The notes under the pieces are model-generated. The model was not told where the DNA came from and did no database searches. It worked only from the letters and a program-made list of their open reading frames with translations. A stretch of DNA of 64,000 nt from Eutreptiella sp. 'Long Island Sound 2002' (lineage: Eukaryota; Euglenozoa; Euglenophyceae; Eutreptiales; Eutreptiaceae): positions 129,952,556 through 130,016,555 of the forward strand of contig OZ038382.1 of NCBI GenBank assembly GCA_964036045.1. Direction: 5' to 3'. Position numbers and translations under genes: made by a program. Shown here piece by piece: positions 20,350-30,878 of the stretch (positions within the stretch are counted from its first letter, which is position 1; the number at the start of each line of letters is the position of its first letter).

Positions 20350-22692
20350 CTAGCTGGGGCCCTTGGCTGCAGGGGCTCCGCTAGGGGGCGTCGTTTGTGG
20401 AAGTAGGGGTGTTCTCCTCCGCATCAACCTCGTTGACGCCCTTCTTCCTTCCCCCTTTCTTACCCTTCTTGTCCTTGTCCTTGTTCTGGTCATTCTGGTT
20501 GTTCTCCTTGTTCTTGTTCTCCGACCTGGAGCCCAGTTCCTCTTGATCTCCTGGATCTCCTTGGCCAACTCGGTCCCCTGCGACACCAGCTTGGAGAGCT
20601 CGTCCCTGTCCACCTCCACCTTGGCTTCCCGGATACCCGCGGGCGCACGCTTCTTCGACCCGTGCGCCTTCTTGTAAGCCTCCGTGTCGGCCTTGTGGGT
20701 GGGGCATGTTCGTTGGTCATGGTTGAAGCCTTTCTTCCTCCCATAACACACGAAACAGCCCTGAGGGTGAGCTCGTATGAACTCCCCAAAGGACAGCGGA
20801 GGGTCGCCAATGCGGCGAGGGTCCCTCTTCTCCTTCTTCTTCCAACCCGGCTGCAGGGGCTTCCAGCTTCCCCGGTTGTTCCCCGCGCTCAGGTTGTTGG
20901 CCACAAAGGCGCAAACGGCCACCTCGGCGGGCTCATCGTCGTCGTCGTCGTCGACGAGAGTCTCATCGCCGTCGGCTCCCGCTGGGTCCATGGCAGCTTC
21001 CCCGCCAGGTCCCTCGCCAACGTAGTTGACGTCGCGGTCGCCGGGCCTCAACCCGCGAGTGTGGTGGAGGTTCCGGTACTCCTTGAGCACCTCCTCTCCA
21101 ACCCACTCCAGGATCTCGTCGCAGCTCATCCGCGCCGGGATGGCCTGCAGACGGATGGTCTGGCCGCTCAACTCACACTCGTCAAGGTGCCACATCGCGG
21201 TCTTCTCGCGATCGCCCGAGACGGTGATGAGGAGAGCGTTCCGCAGGGAGTGCCGTTTGACATCCCGGGCCACGTTCTTCCTCGTCCAAGCCACCACGTT
21301 CGTATGATACTCTTTGGGAAGCATCATCTTGACCGTGTGATTGGACTTGGCCCGCTTGGATTCCTCCTTGGTGACCCTCTTGATCCATGCTTCCGGCAGC
21401 ATGGAGAGCGGGCGAGCCTGCTCGTCACCCTCGTTCCAATCCTCCACGTTGCGGCGCAGGAGGGTGTAGTGCCCTCGGAAGTCTCGCCAGTCCCGTAGGC
21501 GAATCTCCCGTCCATCATGCTGAAGCTTGATGGACTTCCACCGCTTGGCCGCCACCTGCGGATCGTCCACCCGCTCCTGCTCGTTGAGCCATTTCTTGGC
21601 TTCCTTGAGGGTCTTGATTCTCCCCTCCTTGGTCGCCACGAAGTATAGCTCTCCGAGCACTTCCGGCAGGCGGTACCTGAACCGTCTGAAGACATACTTC
21701 TCCGCATCAGCGGGATGCATGTCCTCAGTAACGGTTACCCCCCAATCGTCCAGCTTCTCCAAGAAGCGGTCGTGGTTGAGGGGGTTGCTGTCGTACATGG
21801 GGGGCTTGATGTCCTTCAAGTCTTCCCACACGGCGGCATCCGCGGCCTTAGAGACCATGAACGCCGGCCGCAAGGTCGACCGAGGTTCCCATCGGCCTCT
21901 CCCACGGACTCCCACGGCCGCCACGTCCATCTCCTCCATGGAATCCCTGTGGCTACGCCGCGGTTCCTCCATGTACGCTGAACCCAGATGTTCACGCCGT
22001 ACTCCTTCCATGTATGCCTCCTCATCACGGCGCCGGCGGCTGCGTTCAGCGGCCTCCCGTCGTACACCACGCGGCGGGCTGATGTCGAACTCCTCCAGGT
22101 CCAGGTCCAAGTCCTCACCTTCGCCGACATCCCACTCCACGTCTCCTCTGTGGACCTCATCCCTGAGTCCACCATAACGTCCACCAGCCATTGGGATTGG
22201 GTCCGGAGCTGGTGCGGGGCGCCGGGGGCGTACCGGTGTCCGCCCTGGAGCACGGCGGTTGCGGTACTCCGCGCTGAGCCACTCATCACGCCAATCCTCA
22301 CTGCCACTGCCGGGCGGCACGCGCTCGTTGCGGCGGCCCGCGCTGCGGTGAGAGGGGGTGGTGAGAGAGGGGGCACTGGCGCTGGGGCGACTCCTGTGGG
22401 CTCCGCCGGGGGCGTGGGGTCTGCCTGGACCTGGTCCGGGTCCCCAGCCGTCGTCCGACGAGCCAGACTCCAGGGGTGGGTGGTCGCTGCAGACGCTCAC
22501 ACGGGCTTCCAGCGCGTCCAGCCTCTGCTGCAGGCCGCTGATGACCGTGTTCAGCTGCCTGGTCTCGGCCCTGGCGATGTCCAGCTCTCTCTGCGCGCGC
22601 GCGGCGACCTTGGAGATGCGAGTCATCTCGCCCTTGCCCGTGTCTACCTCGCACTCGAGGAACTGGACCCTCCTGCGAGGTAGACAATCCAC
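20350..22692 (-). CDS. Gypsy-1 Gag (capsid and nucleocapsid)
   Basis: 780 codons. An N-terminal coiled-coil-like stretch (ISKVAARAQRELDIARAETR ... LQQRLDALEAR) is followed by a basic, disordered P/R-rich region. The central capsid-like segment starts near NPLNHDRFLEKLDDWG and includes RFRYRLPEVLGELYF and a tryptophan-rich helix region. A zinc knuckle near residue 670 reads CFVCYGRKKGFNHDQRTC (CX2CX8HX4C, a slightly long spacing) and binds genomic RNA in this family. The C-terminus is basic with RTRT repeats. An acidic run of aspartates precedes the knuckle. The frame is intact. It overlaps the preceding proline/glycine-rich frame by about 50 bases. Confidence 0.85.
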   Translation of the reverse strand: MDCLPRRRVQFLECEVDTGKGEMTRISKVAARAQRELDIARAETRQLNTVISGLQQRLDALEARVSVCSDHPPLESGSSDDGWGPGPGPGRPHAPGGAHRSRPSASAPSLTTPSHRSAGRRNERVPPGSGSEDWRDEWLSAEYRNRRAPGRTPVRPRRPAPAPDPIPMAGGRYGGLRDEVHRGDVEWDVGEGEDLDLDLEEFDISPPRGVRREAAERSRRRRDEEAYMEGVRREHLGSAYMEEPRRSHRDSMEEMDVAAVGVRGRGRWEPRSTLRPAFMVSKAADAAVWEDLKDIKPPMYDSNPLNHDRFLEKLDDWGVTVTEDMHPADAEKYVFRRFRYRLPEVLGELYFVATKEGRIKTLKEAKKWLNEQERVDDPQVAAKRWKSIKLQHDGREIRLRDWRDFRGHYTLLRRNVEDWNEGDEQARPLSMLPEAWIKRVTKEESKRAKSNHTVKMMLPKEYHTNVVAWTRKNVARDVKRHSLRNALLITVSGDREKTAMWHLDECELSGQTIRLQAIPARMSCDEILEWVGEEVLKEYRNLHHTRGLRPGDRDVNYVGEGPGGEAAMDPAGADGDETLVDDDDDDEPAEVAVCAFVANNLSAGNNRGSWKPLQPGWKKKEKRDPRRIGDPPLSFGEFIRAHPQGCFVCYGRKKGFNHDQRTCPTHKADTEAYKKAHGSKKRAPAGIREAKVEVDRDELSKLVSQGTELAKEIQEIKRNWAPGRRTRTRRTTRMTRTRTRTRRVRKGEGRRASTRLMRRRTPLLPQTTPPSGAPAAKGPS

Positions 22693-23318
22693 CGCCAGGT
22701 GGTATCCGGGTCGCCGTTCCCTGGTGGGTCGTCGGGGTCCCCAGGGGGTCCTCCAGGAGGGCCTCCGCCGGGTCCGCCCGGTCCAGGGGGTCCTCCCCCG
22801 CCCAGTGGTCCGCCTCCAGGGGATCCACTTGGTGGGGGTCCTCCAGGGGGTCCTGATGGTCCTCCGCCAGGGGGTCCCGATGGGTCTCCGCCGGGTCGCC
22901 TCGGTGGGTCCGAGGATGGGCGCTTCTTCGTGATGCCGAAGTCCATGTCGTCATCCTCGTCCATGTCGCCCCACCTGGGCGTCTCGGTCTCGGAAGACTC
23001 CGAGCTCCGGTAGGGAGGAGGGAGATCCTCATCCTCACCTTCCGGTTCCATGGGGACGTCTCCGCCTCCTCCGCCCGTCCAAGCCACCACTTGGCGATGT
23101 CGGCGGCCTCGTTCATTCCCGTCGCTGGCGGTGAAGAAGGGGTCACTGTCGTGGGGGTGTCCGCCCGCTGACCTCCGTGGCCTCTCGGGGGTCTTCCCCT
23201 TACCCTTCCTCCGTCGGTGGGCGGTGGGGCCACTGCTCCCACTGCTGCCCGTGTCGGCCTCGTCCAGCGTCATCTTGGAGGAGGCGTCCCCTTCGAAAAG
23301 CTTTCGAAGGGTCTCCAC
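22644..23318 (-). CDS. Gypsy-1 Gag-linked glycine/proline (collagen-like) region
   Basis: 224 codons starting METLRKLFEGDASSKMTLDE, then basic and acidic low-complexity sequence and a long run of GPP/PGG triplets (for example GGDPSGPPGGGPSGPPGG) between about 22,710 and 22,920. It sits between the N-terminal coiled-coil frame and the main Gag frame, so it is probably part of one Gag polyprotein now broken by frameshifts, although a separate small ORF is possible. Collagen-like stretches are disordered or form multimers. Confidence 0.55.
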   Translation of the reverse strand: METLRKLFEGDASSKMTLDEADTGSSGSSGPTAHRRRKGKGKTPERPRRSAGGHPHDSDPFFTASDGNERGRRHRQVVAWTGGGGGDVPMEPEGEDEDLPPPYRSSESSETETPRWGDMDEDDDMDFGITKKRPSSDPPRRPGGDPSGPPGGGPSGPPGGPPPSGSPGGGPLGGGGPPGPGGPGGGPPGGPPGDPDDPPGNGDPDTTWRWIVYLAGGSSSSSAR

Positions 23319-24685
23319 TCGTGATCTCCCGGGGGAGTCTCGCGGCGGAGTTTGGCCTCTGCCTCCTCCATTGCGGCGGCTGTGGCTGCGGCAGCTCGCG
23401 CTTCGGCTTCCTCCCGAGCACGAGCCGCCTCGGCTTCCCGGGTCTGCTGCAGCCGCGCCTTCTCCGCTTCCAACGCCGCCAACTCCGTCTTCGTCTTGGC
23501 CCTGTCCTCAGCGACCTTCCGTCGCGCCAACTCCATGGCGTCCTTCTTGGCGGCGTCCGCCTGGGCCTTCGCCGTTGCCTCGGCATGGGCCCTTTCCTCC
23601 GCCTCCTTCTTTGCCCTCTATTGGGCAAGCGCCTCTTCCAGCGCCTTCACCTCGGCCTCCTTGCAGGCAATGGCCTCCTGCGTCCGGCGGGCTTCCTCGT
23701 CGGTTGCCCTGATCCGGGCAGCCACTGCCTCATGGGCGGCCGCAGCCGTGAGACCGGCCGCGATGGCTGCCACTTTCGAGGCGTGGTAGTCCATGCCTCT
23801 GCCCCACTCGGTGGCCTCCTCATGGGCGATGCCGACGGCGCCCTCCGCGGCAGCGTTCTGCTGCGTGGCCCGTTGCCGGGCAACCCGAAGGTTGCAGAAC
23901 ACCCCACAGGCGCGCTCACAGGCGCGCGCTACGTCCCTTTGGGCGGGAGCGGCGCTGCTGCTGGAGCTGGCCTGGTCGGCCGGCATCCTCCCGCGGTGGG
24001 CCGACTCCACGTCGCTGCTGGCGCCTGCTGGGGCCTGCTGGGGCCTCAGGAGCAGCGGACGGGGCTTGGCCTTGGTCTGCTTGGCGACTTGGATGAAGTC
24101 GCCAAGGGTGGCGTGGCCGGGGTGGTGACCGCCATTGGCCCGTTGGGGACTGGGGGCTGGGGTTCCGCCCTTGGCGCCTTGGGCGGCTTCGGCGGCCAGG
24201 GACTCATGGTACTCCCGCCACTTCTGGTCTCGCTTCCTGTCCCCGGCGGACCCCCTCTCCTTCCCCGGAGACGCGCTGCTGCTGCCCTGCAGCCTGCGCT
24301 CGCTCCCCGGTTCCGGGAAGTTCTTCTCGATCATGTCCCACATGGAGACATTGATCGAGGCGCCCGACGGGTACGCGTTGGGGTCCTCGTCCTCCTCAAT
24401 CCCGTCGGGGCGCAGCCCTTCGCTGGGCCTGTCTGGCCGGGTCCACGTCCTCCAGCGCCTCTGCTGGAAGCGGAAGGCAAACCCTTCCGCCCGCAGCCAG
24501 TCCTCCACGGCCTGCAGGCGGTCGGGGCCAATGTCCGTGCGGAGCTCGAAGCTCCCGGGCATGCCGCCTTCGCACTGGGGGTGGCTGTGGCGGTAGTGCT
24601 GGTCCCAAACCAACCCACGCAGTAGGTGCGCTGCATGGGGGTGGGGCCGCGACCACGTCCTACCCGCTTCTTGCCAGTTTACCAC
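23270..24685 (-). pseudogene. Gypsy-1 Gag N-terminal region with long coiled coil
   Basis: A 355-codon frame (24,685-23,618) carries a W-rich N-terminal segment (LVWDQHYRHSHP, VEDWLRAEGFAFRFQQRRW) and an alanine/glutamate-rich helical end. After one in-frame TAG (ALAQ, stop, RAKKEAEE) the same frame continues to 23,270 as a strongly heptad-like A/E/K/R coiled coil (ELARRKVAEDRAKTKTELAA and on). One nonsense mutation in a single protein is the simplest reading. The frame is open upstream of 24,685 to about 24,820 without a clear ATG, so the true start is unknown. Confidence 0.6.
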
Positions 24686-25108
24686 GGCAGCGGGGGGCGT
24701 AGTTGGTCTTGAGGTCCTTGGTGTGCACTCGTTCCACTCAACAAACTGGTGGTGGTCGTTGAGGCGGGTGCTGCAGCACTGGACTGGGAGTGCGGCTGGT
24801 GCTGGTCAGCCGGTGGTTGTGGAGGTGGTTGACGCGGCCTTGCTGGTCGGCCGATGGGACTCGCTGATGCAGGAGTCCTGGTCAGTCCACTTCCTTCACG
24901 GTCGCGGCGCGGTCAGGGCGATGCTCTGAATGGCGCTGCTGGCTTTGTGACGAACTCGGCGCTGTCGCTGGGTGGCGCTGCGAGCCGCTGCGCTGCTCTG
25001 CGAGCCGCTGCGCTGCGCTGCGAGCTGTCAGCTGCGCCGCGCTGCTCGGGGTTGGTGGCCCTGAGTGGCACGCGGAGGCTGGGTAACCCCGCGGCGGTGA
25101 AACGCTTT
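24686..25108 (-). other. Gypsy-1 leader between 5' LTR and Gag
   Basis: About 420 bp. Next to the LTR edge no TGG-type primer binding site is visible (minus strand AAAGCGTTTCACCGCC), so the primer is unclear or the site is mutated. A short GC-rich tandem repeat (unit CTGCGAGCCGCTGCGCTG) lies at about 24,976-25,020. Confidence 0.45.
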
Positions 25109-27585
25109 TGACGCGTTCCCGTCGGGGGCCTGGCCACGGGACGCTGCGGTGGACACGCGCAAGTGAGCAGGCAGGCAAAGCACTACGCTCACAGGGGCAT
25201 CAATGCGCTCATGTCATGTGACAAAGCGTTTCAGGATCCTTGCCACTCTGCAACAAGGGAACGAAAGTATGTACAGCAACACATCAGGATATGTACACAT
25301 GGAGTTAACACTGGACCAGGATAAGGGCATCACAGGACAATAGACACTCAGTCCTAACTGGTATCCCAATCCCAGGTCCGACCCTCTCAGTGGCTGGTGG
25401 GGGCGGGGGCTCAAACACAACCCATGCCCTGCTCAGTCCGGACCCTGAAACCCTGCCAATAGGGGGGGGTGTCCCGCCCAGCCACAGGCGAGTTCCTGGA
25501 AACCAAGTGACTCCAAGGCCGACCGACGATCGCTCCCCATACCCCCTTAACAGCAGGTTCCAACTCCTCTCTGAGCCAGAGATATGGCTCCCCCATTATC
25601 CCCTAGGAGTTGGTAGCTGAAAATGGGCTGTTTCAGCCCAAACTGATATTAGCTCCAAAATCTCCAAAATTGACCCCTTGTCCGGACCCGCCCGAGGTAG
25701 GGACGAGGCAACTGACCCTATGCCCTTCGAGTACGAACACTATGGAGCCCTCACCGAACCTGGTTCCCTCTGAGGTCCGGGCATCAGGGCAACACGGATT
25801 CGTCAAGTGGGGTCATGATGCCAAAATCACCAAAATTGGCGTCATTCCCACGCGTGGCTCGCCCGGCCAGGGCAAGGTCAATTGCTCACAGGTTAGGAGG
25901 CAGGACCTATGACTTTTATGGGAGTGTACAACTTGAAATTAGGTCCAGGCTCTCTGTGGGCATAGAGATATGGGGCCGCCAATTGACCACCCGGGGGGAT
26001 ATTGGGAATGGCAGGGTCGCCAAGTGAGCCCATGATTTGGGATAGTCCCAAATAGCCAACATGGCGGCCACGGTATGCCAAGCCCAAGAGGAGTTATTCG
26101 CCGGGTGCAAGATATGTTGGGCACCGAAGTATGTACCCTCATAACATACTTGGGTCATGATGTCAATTGAGCGCAACATTGAGATACACGGTCGCCACTT
26201 GACATCATGACGGGCCAAAAACGGTAAAATTGGCACAAAGATACACAAAAGTGCCTTGAAAGGTGCACAATTATATTATAATATCTTCGGCTTGGATCGT
26301 GCAATCAACTAATCCTTCTAAACATAATGAAATGACACCACCGACCTTCGATTCCACATATGTGCTCCACTTGGGGCGCTTTGAAAGGTCACGAGCGCTA
26401 CTTCCCAGTGGGCACATGAAATTATGGAAAATTGCAAAACACACACCTTGCTCCCAACGCATCGCTTCGGGATCGCCACACAAGCTTCCCTTCACGAAGG
26501 TTAGGCTCGCAATTGATCGTAGGGAGTATGGAGAAGGGGCTTGCACAATATGAGGTCCATTGGCGGGTTTGGCTTGGAGCGATAGACCCGCCAAATGGGC
26601 ACGCAACACAACACAAGGCACATACTCCATATTGCCCAAAAAGGTAGCTCCCCCCACGGTATGTCATGCCCCTCCAAGGGCATAACTTTGTGTCAATCGC
26701 TCATAGGAACTCAAGAAGAGTTCCTATGCAACACCAACACTTGCGCGCTACACTGGAAAGTTATCCTAACGCACGCAATATCATGGCCAAAGAGTTATAA
26801 CGCAAACTCTACCCTCTTGACCATGATCCATTACACTAGCGCGCACGTGTGGAGACGCAAGGCATATAAAGCTTCCTGAATTACGTCGGGAGTATTGTGA
26901 ATACATCCCACACTTTCATTATTGTCATTCCTCGCAAGCGGCACGAGATATGACCCTTACAAGTGGCCTCACGAATCAACTTTGTTTTGCCCATATCTCT
27001 AAGACAAATGGAGGGCAAGATAAAAGGAAAGTTGATTCGTGCATAGGGAAGCATGTAGATCCACTCGAAAGAGGTCAAATCAAGTGCGGGGATGTCGAAG
27101 TCGAAAATCCGATTTCGACATCCTGAAAAATTCGGATTAAGGTTGCGAGTGTAAGATGTGAAAATTGCGGAAGCATCCATGCAGATCCTGAAGACTTTAG
27201 AGTCTTCGTCACGATTTGCGCTAAAATATCTGTATATAACAGTTAAACTGGCGGTTACGCTAAAGTCGCGAGCTAACCGCCAGCTGCCAAAAAAGTGAAT
27301 ATCAGAACGGAAGCGTAAAAATTGACGGAAACAATATGAAAATAAAACCCTGTTGATTCCTGACATTCTGATATACAAATCTCCGCTGGCGGTGCATCGG
27401 TTGCCGATGCTGGGCTTTACGGCACGGAACACGCTCCCGCCGGGCTCGCACCGGGCGTCAACGGGCGCCTTCCGTACATGGGGTTAGTGGACCGGAGACC
27501 GGTCTTCCCTTCCGTACATGGGGTTAGTGGACCGGAGACCGGTTGTATGCCCTACCCTAGCCATGGGGTTCTGGGTACCGCTTCA
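25109..27585 (-). repeat. Gypsy-1 5' LTR (right on the plus strand), 2,477 bp
   Basis: Copy of the 10,914-13,939 LTR with a deletion of about 550 bp near 26,000. It includes the same two 36-bp blocks (27,468-27,503 and 27,508-27,543). It ends at CTTCA (27,581-27,585) and is followed directly by hAT sequence (CTATGCAGAATTTCAG, compare CCATGCAGAATTTCAG at 28,529). Confidence 0.88.
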
Positions 27586-28031
27586 CTATGCAGAATTTCA
27601 GTGGTTGTGTGAGCGAACGCAGATGCCCTGTGTTTCTAGGAACCAATGGTTGCAGCTTGGACGATATAGCAGCATGTGTTGATGCGATCTGGGGATTTTT
27701 CTGAGCCAGCACTGTGGGAGGGGGGGGGTCTGACCATGAGCCCCCTGATGTGGTGGCAGACCTTTTGTTATGATAATGCAACATTGCGTGAGTGTGCACT
27801 GCGAGTGTGTTCTGTAGTCAGTGTTGCGTAATCAGCAGAGAGAAACTGGAGCAACTTTGGGTTCATACACTCCAAGGCCAGAAACAGACTGTATGCAGGT
27901 AAGGCTCAGAAACTGGTGTACATATACAACAATATGCGCATGCTGCGCAAGGTGCGGAACCCTGATTTTCAGGAGCCGTGTGTCCTGCCACATGACAGTG
28001 ACTCTGATGAAGAAGACAGTGTGCAGTAAAG
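27586..28031 (+). pseudogene. hAT transposase C-terminal exon, copy 1
   Basis: Continues the exon cut at 10,910: QWLCERTQMPCVS, WEGGGLTMSPLMWW, then VCSVVSVA, an in-frame TAA, and SAERNWSNFGFIHSKARNRL followed by KLVYIYNNMRMLRKVR and an acidic end. SAERNWS..GFIHSK.RNRL is the hAT C-terminal dimerisation signature. The TAA and its context are identical in copy 2, so the stop predates the duplication. Confidence 0.8.
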
Positions 28032-28460
28032 TCGACGTTAAAGTATTCTTTGTGTCTGAGGAGCAGGGTAGAGCTGAAAAGTCATTTGTAGGGTGTTTTA
28101 AGAAACATTGTCCTTTTGGCTGAGCCGCAGGCAGGGTAGTGCATAGAAGGGAACAAACAATTTAAGGTGTGAATCATTTGCAGGGTGTTTTGAGAAACAT
28201 TTAAAAGCAGGTCTGCGGTAACAAATATTTGTTGAAATTTTCTGGTGTTTTTTGGACAAAAGTTTGGTTGTTGGAATCAGCTTAAATACATCGCAAAACC
28301 ACGGTATGCGGACATTTAGTGGTGCCTACTGGGTCTTCATCGGGCTAGGCGATACCATACAGGACACCGGAGTACTGTATGGTATCGATACCGAACGGTA
28401 CACGTACTGTATGGTACCACCCCTGGTGCAGACGCATCAACGCAACCCCAGTCCCCACAA

Positions 28461-28973
28461 ATGGACGAAGACGCGTCGTTGAACGATTATTGGGCAGAGG
28501 TGTTCAACTGTCAATGGGACATGGAGCGCCATGCAGAATTTCAGTGGTTGTGTGAGCGAACGCAGATGCCCTGTGTTTCTGTGAACCAATGGTTGCAGCT
28601 TGGACGATATAGGCAGCATGTGTTGATGCGATCTGGGGAATTTTCTGAGCCAGCACTGTGGGAGGGGGGGGGTCTGACCATGAGCCACCTGATGTGGTGG
28701 CACACTTTTTGTTATGATAATGCAACATTGCGTGAGTGTGCACTGCGAGTGTGTTCTGTAGTCAGTGTTGCGTAATCAGCAGAGAGAAACTGGAGCATTT
28801 TTGGGTTCATACACTCCAAGGCCAGAAACAGACTGTATGCAGGTAAAGCTGAGAAACTGGTGTACATATACAACAATATGCGCATGCTGCGCAAGGTGCG
28901 GAACCCTAATTATCAGGAGCCGTGTGTCCTGCCATACGACAGTGACTCTGATGAAGAGGACAGTGTGCAGTAA
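28461..28973 (+). pseudogene. hAT transposase C-terminal exon, copy 2 (uninterrupted)
   Basis: Starts MDEDASLNDYWAEVFN and runs through FQWLCERTQMPCVSVNQWL, GGLTMSHLMWWHTFCY, VCSVVSVA-stop-SAERNWSIFGFIHSK and KLVYIYNNMRMLRKVR to DSDSDEEDSVQ, stop. It matches both halves of the split copy without interruption and so shows where Gypsy-1 inserted. It lacks the upstream catalytic exons; a non-coding tail (28,974-29,370) reaches the hAT terminus. Confidence 0.82.
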
Positions 28974-30878
28974 AGTCGACGTTAAAGTATTCTTTGTGTC
29001 TGAGCCGCAGGGTAGAGGTGAAAAGTCATTTGTAGGGTGTTTTCAGAAACATTGTCCTTTTGGCTGAGCTGCAGGCAGGGTAGTGCATAAAAGGGAACAA
29101 ACAATTTAAGGTGTGAATCATTTGCAGGGTGTTTTGAGAAACATTTAAAAGCAGGTATGTGGTAACAAATATTTGTTGAAATTTTCTGGCGTTTTTTGGA
29201 CAAAAGTCTGGTTGTTGGAATCAGCTTAAATACATCGTAAACCCAAGGTATCCGGACTTTTAGTGGTGCCTACTGGGTCTTCATTGGGGCTAGGCGATAC
29301 CATACAGGACACCGGAGTACTGTATGGTATCGATACCGAACGGTACACGTACTATATGGTACCAAACCTGCTTGGCTGTGTCCCGGCCCCATGGGTCGGG
29401 TTGGCTATGTACACGTTGGGCTACGCGCCCCTACCTGCGGGATTAGGTCCTGCCTCTGCCGGCTGGGCAGCTGCGCCAGGCGGCTGCGTGTGGCTCTGGG
29501 TCAGGGGCCTGGGGCTGTCCGTGTCCTTTCTCCTCTGCGGTGCCGGTTTTAACCTTCTGGGTGGTCCGCCACCGTTGTTGCCGAGCGCGCAGTGGCCCCG
29601 TGTGTGGCCCGTGGTGCCGGTGTGTGGCGTGCTGGTGCGGCGCCTTCCGGGGTGTGCGGTGGCTTGTTTCGGTTAGTCCTTCAGGTTAGGGTCAGCCGTG
29701 CCGTGTTGTGCCGCTCTGTGCCGCGTCGCGTCGCGTCGTGCTGTGGCGCGTTGCACTGTGGCGCGCTGTGGTGCGGTGTGCTGTGCTGTCTCGCGTTGTG
29801 CCGTGGTGGGTCAGTGGAGGTCAGCCTTGGCTGTGTCGTGGTGCGGAGTGCGAGCCAGAGTGTGGCTGGCTGGTGGCTGGGGGGTGCGGTTAGGTGTGGG
29901 TGTCTCGCTGGGTCCGTGCTGTGGGGGCCTGGGCGTGCCGCTCGGGCTGGTGGGTCGGGTAGGCGTCCGTGGGGTTGCCCTCCCTGGGGGACTGTGCCTT
30001 GGTCCCGTGTCCTCTGGGGGTCCTGGTCCCTAGCCCTGGTTGCTGTGGCCGTGCCTTCGTCCTCTTCCGGTGCCTGTGTGGTGGCCCTTGTGGCGGACGG
30101 GGTCGTCGCCTGGCGCTGAGGGCGTGGTAGTGCACCGCGCGGCAGCGTTTCCTGCGGCTTCCTCTGTGGGTGTAGCCCGCTCTCCCCGTGTAGGTGTGCC
30201 CTCCATCCCCCGTGTGGTTTCCGGGGGCTGGTGGCTGTGCGCTGTTGTGATCCGTACGGCGTCCGATGCTTGCTTCGGCGGTGCGTGTTGGGGGGTTGCG
30301 CCCCCGGGAGTCGTGCGGCGTTCGTTCGGGGTGAGGCTGCGCTGGTCCCCCCGTCGTGGTATGCTCTTCCTGGGTGTGGGTCGTGGCGTCTGCCCTGGTG
30401 CCCTTTTCCTCTGTGCCTCGGTCCCCGCTCCTGCCCCTTCCTTGTTCTTGGGTGGTTTCCTGCCCCCATGTTGTGTCTCTTCCGGTGCTTTGTCCCTATG
30501 GGTGCCTGCCCTCACTTGGGGCCCGTCCGCGCCCTCTTGCCTGAGTGTCCCCTGCTGTCCCTTGCCCTCCCCTTGCCCTTGCCCTTCCCCTTCCCGGTGT
30601 GGGGGGCTGATGGCCCAGGCCTGGGGGGGGGTGGCCTGGAGCCCTTGGCGGAGGGCTTGGGGGGTGTAGGGGGGGCAGAGGCCCTGGACCGCATCGCGGA
30701 GGAGGGCCTCCCATGCCGCTTGCGGCATGATGGCCTCCGGGGCGGCCTCGTTCGGGTCGGCGGGGGTGCGGGTGCGCAGCTCCTCGACGGTGTGCACAAT
30801 GTGCACCCCTTCTCGCCTTCCCGCTCCCCCGGCCCACTTCACCCAGCGGCGGAGCTCCTGCAAAGCAGGGGCAGACCA

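Larger units (their letters stand above)
10914..27585 (-). mobile_element. Gypsy-1: chromodomain Ty3/Gypsy LTR retrotransposon
   Basis: A full-length minus-strand element: 5' LTR 25,109-27,585, leader, gag, protease, methyltransferase-like domain, RT, RNase H, integrase with chromodomain, post-pol region, polypurine tract and 3' LTR 10,914-13,939. Flanks on both sides are contiguous hAT sequence, proven by the uninterrupted paralogue at 28,431-28,560. A 5-bp target duplication is not evident, so the outer LTR edges may be off by a few bases or mutated. The coding region carries at least three in-frame stops and frameshifts, so this copy is unlikely to be autonomous. Confidence 0.9.
10183..29370 (+). 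mobile_element. hAT transposon, split by Gypsy-1 and internally duplicated
   Basis: The left end CAGGGTTGGTACCGTAC (10,183) matches the reverse complement of the right end at 29,370 (CAGGTTTGGTACCATA), and CAGGG is typical of hAT ends. Flanking 8-mers CTTGGGCG (10,175-10,182) and CTTGGCTG (29,371-29,378) agree at 6 of 8 positions, fitting an aged hAT target duplication. The hAT body is present only at about 10,183-10,913 and 27,586-29,370; everything between is Gypsy-1. The right part carries a duplication of about 0.9 kb (27,586-28,425 and 28,534-29,370) that includes the terminal GTACTGTATGG-type repeats. Confidence 0.7.
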
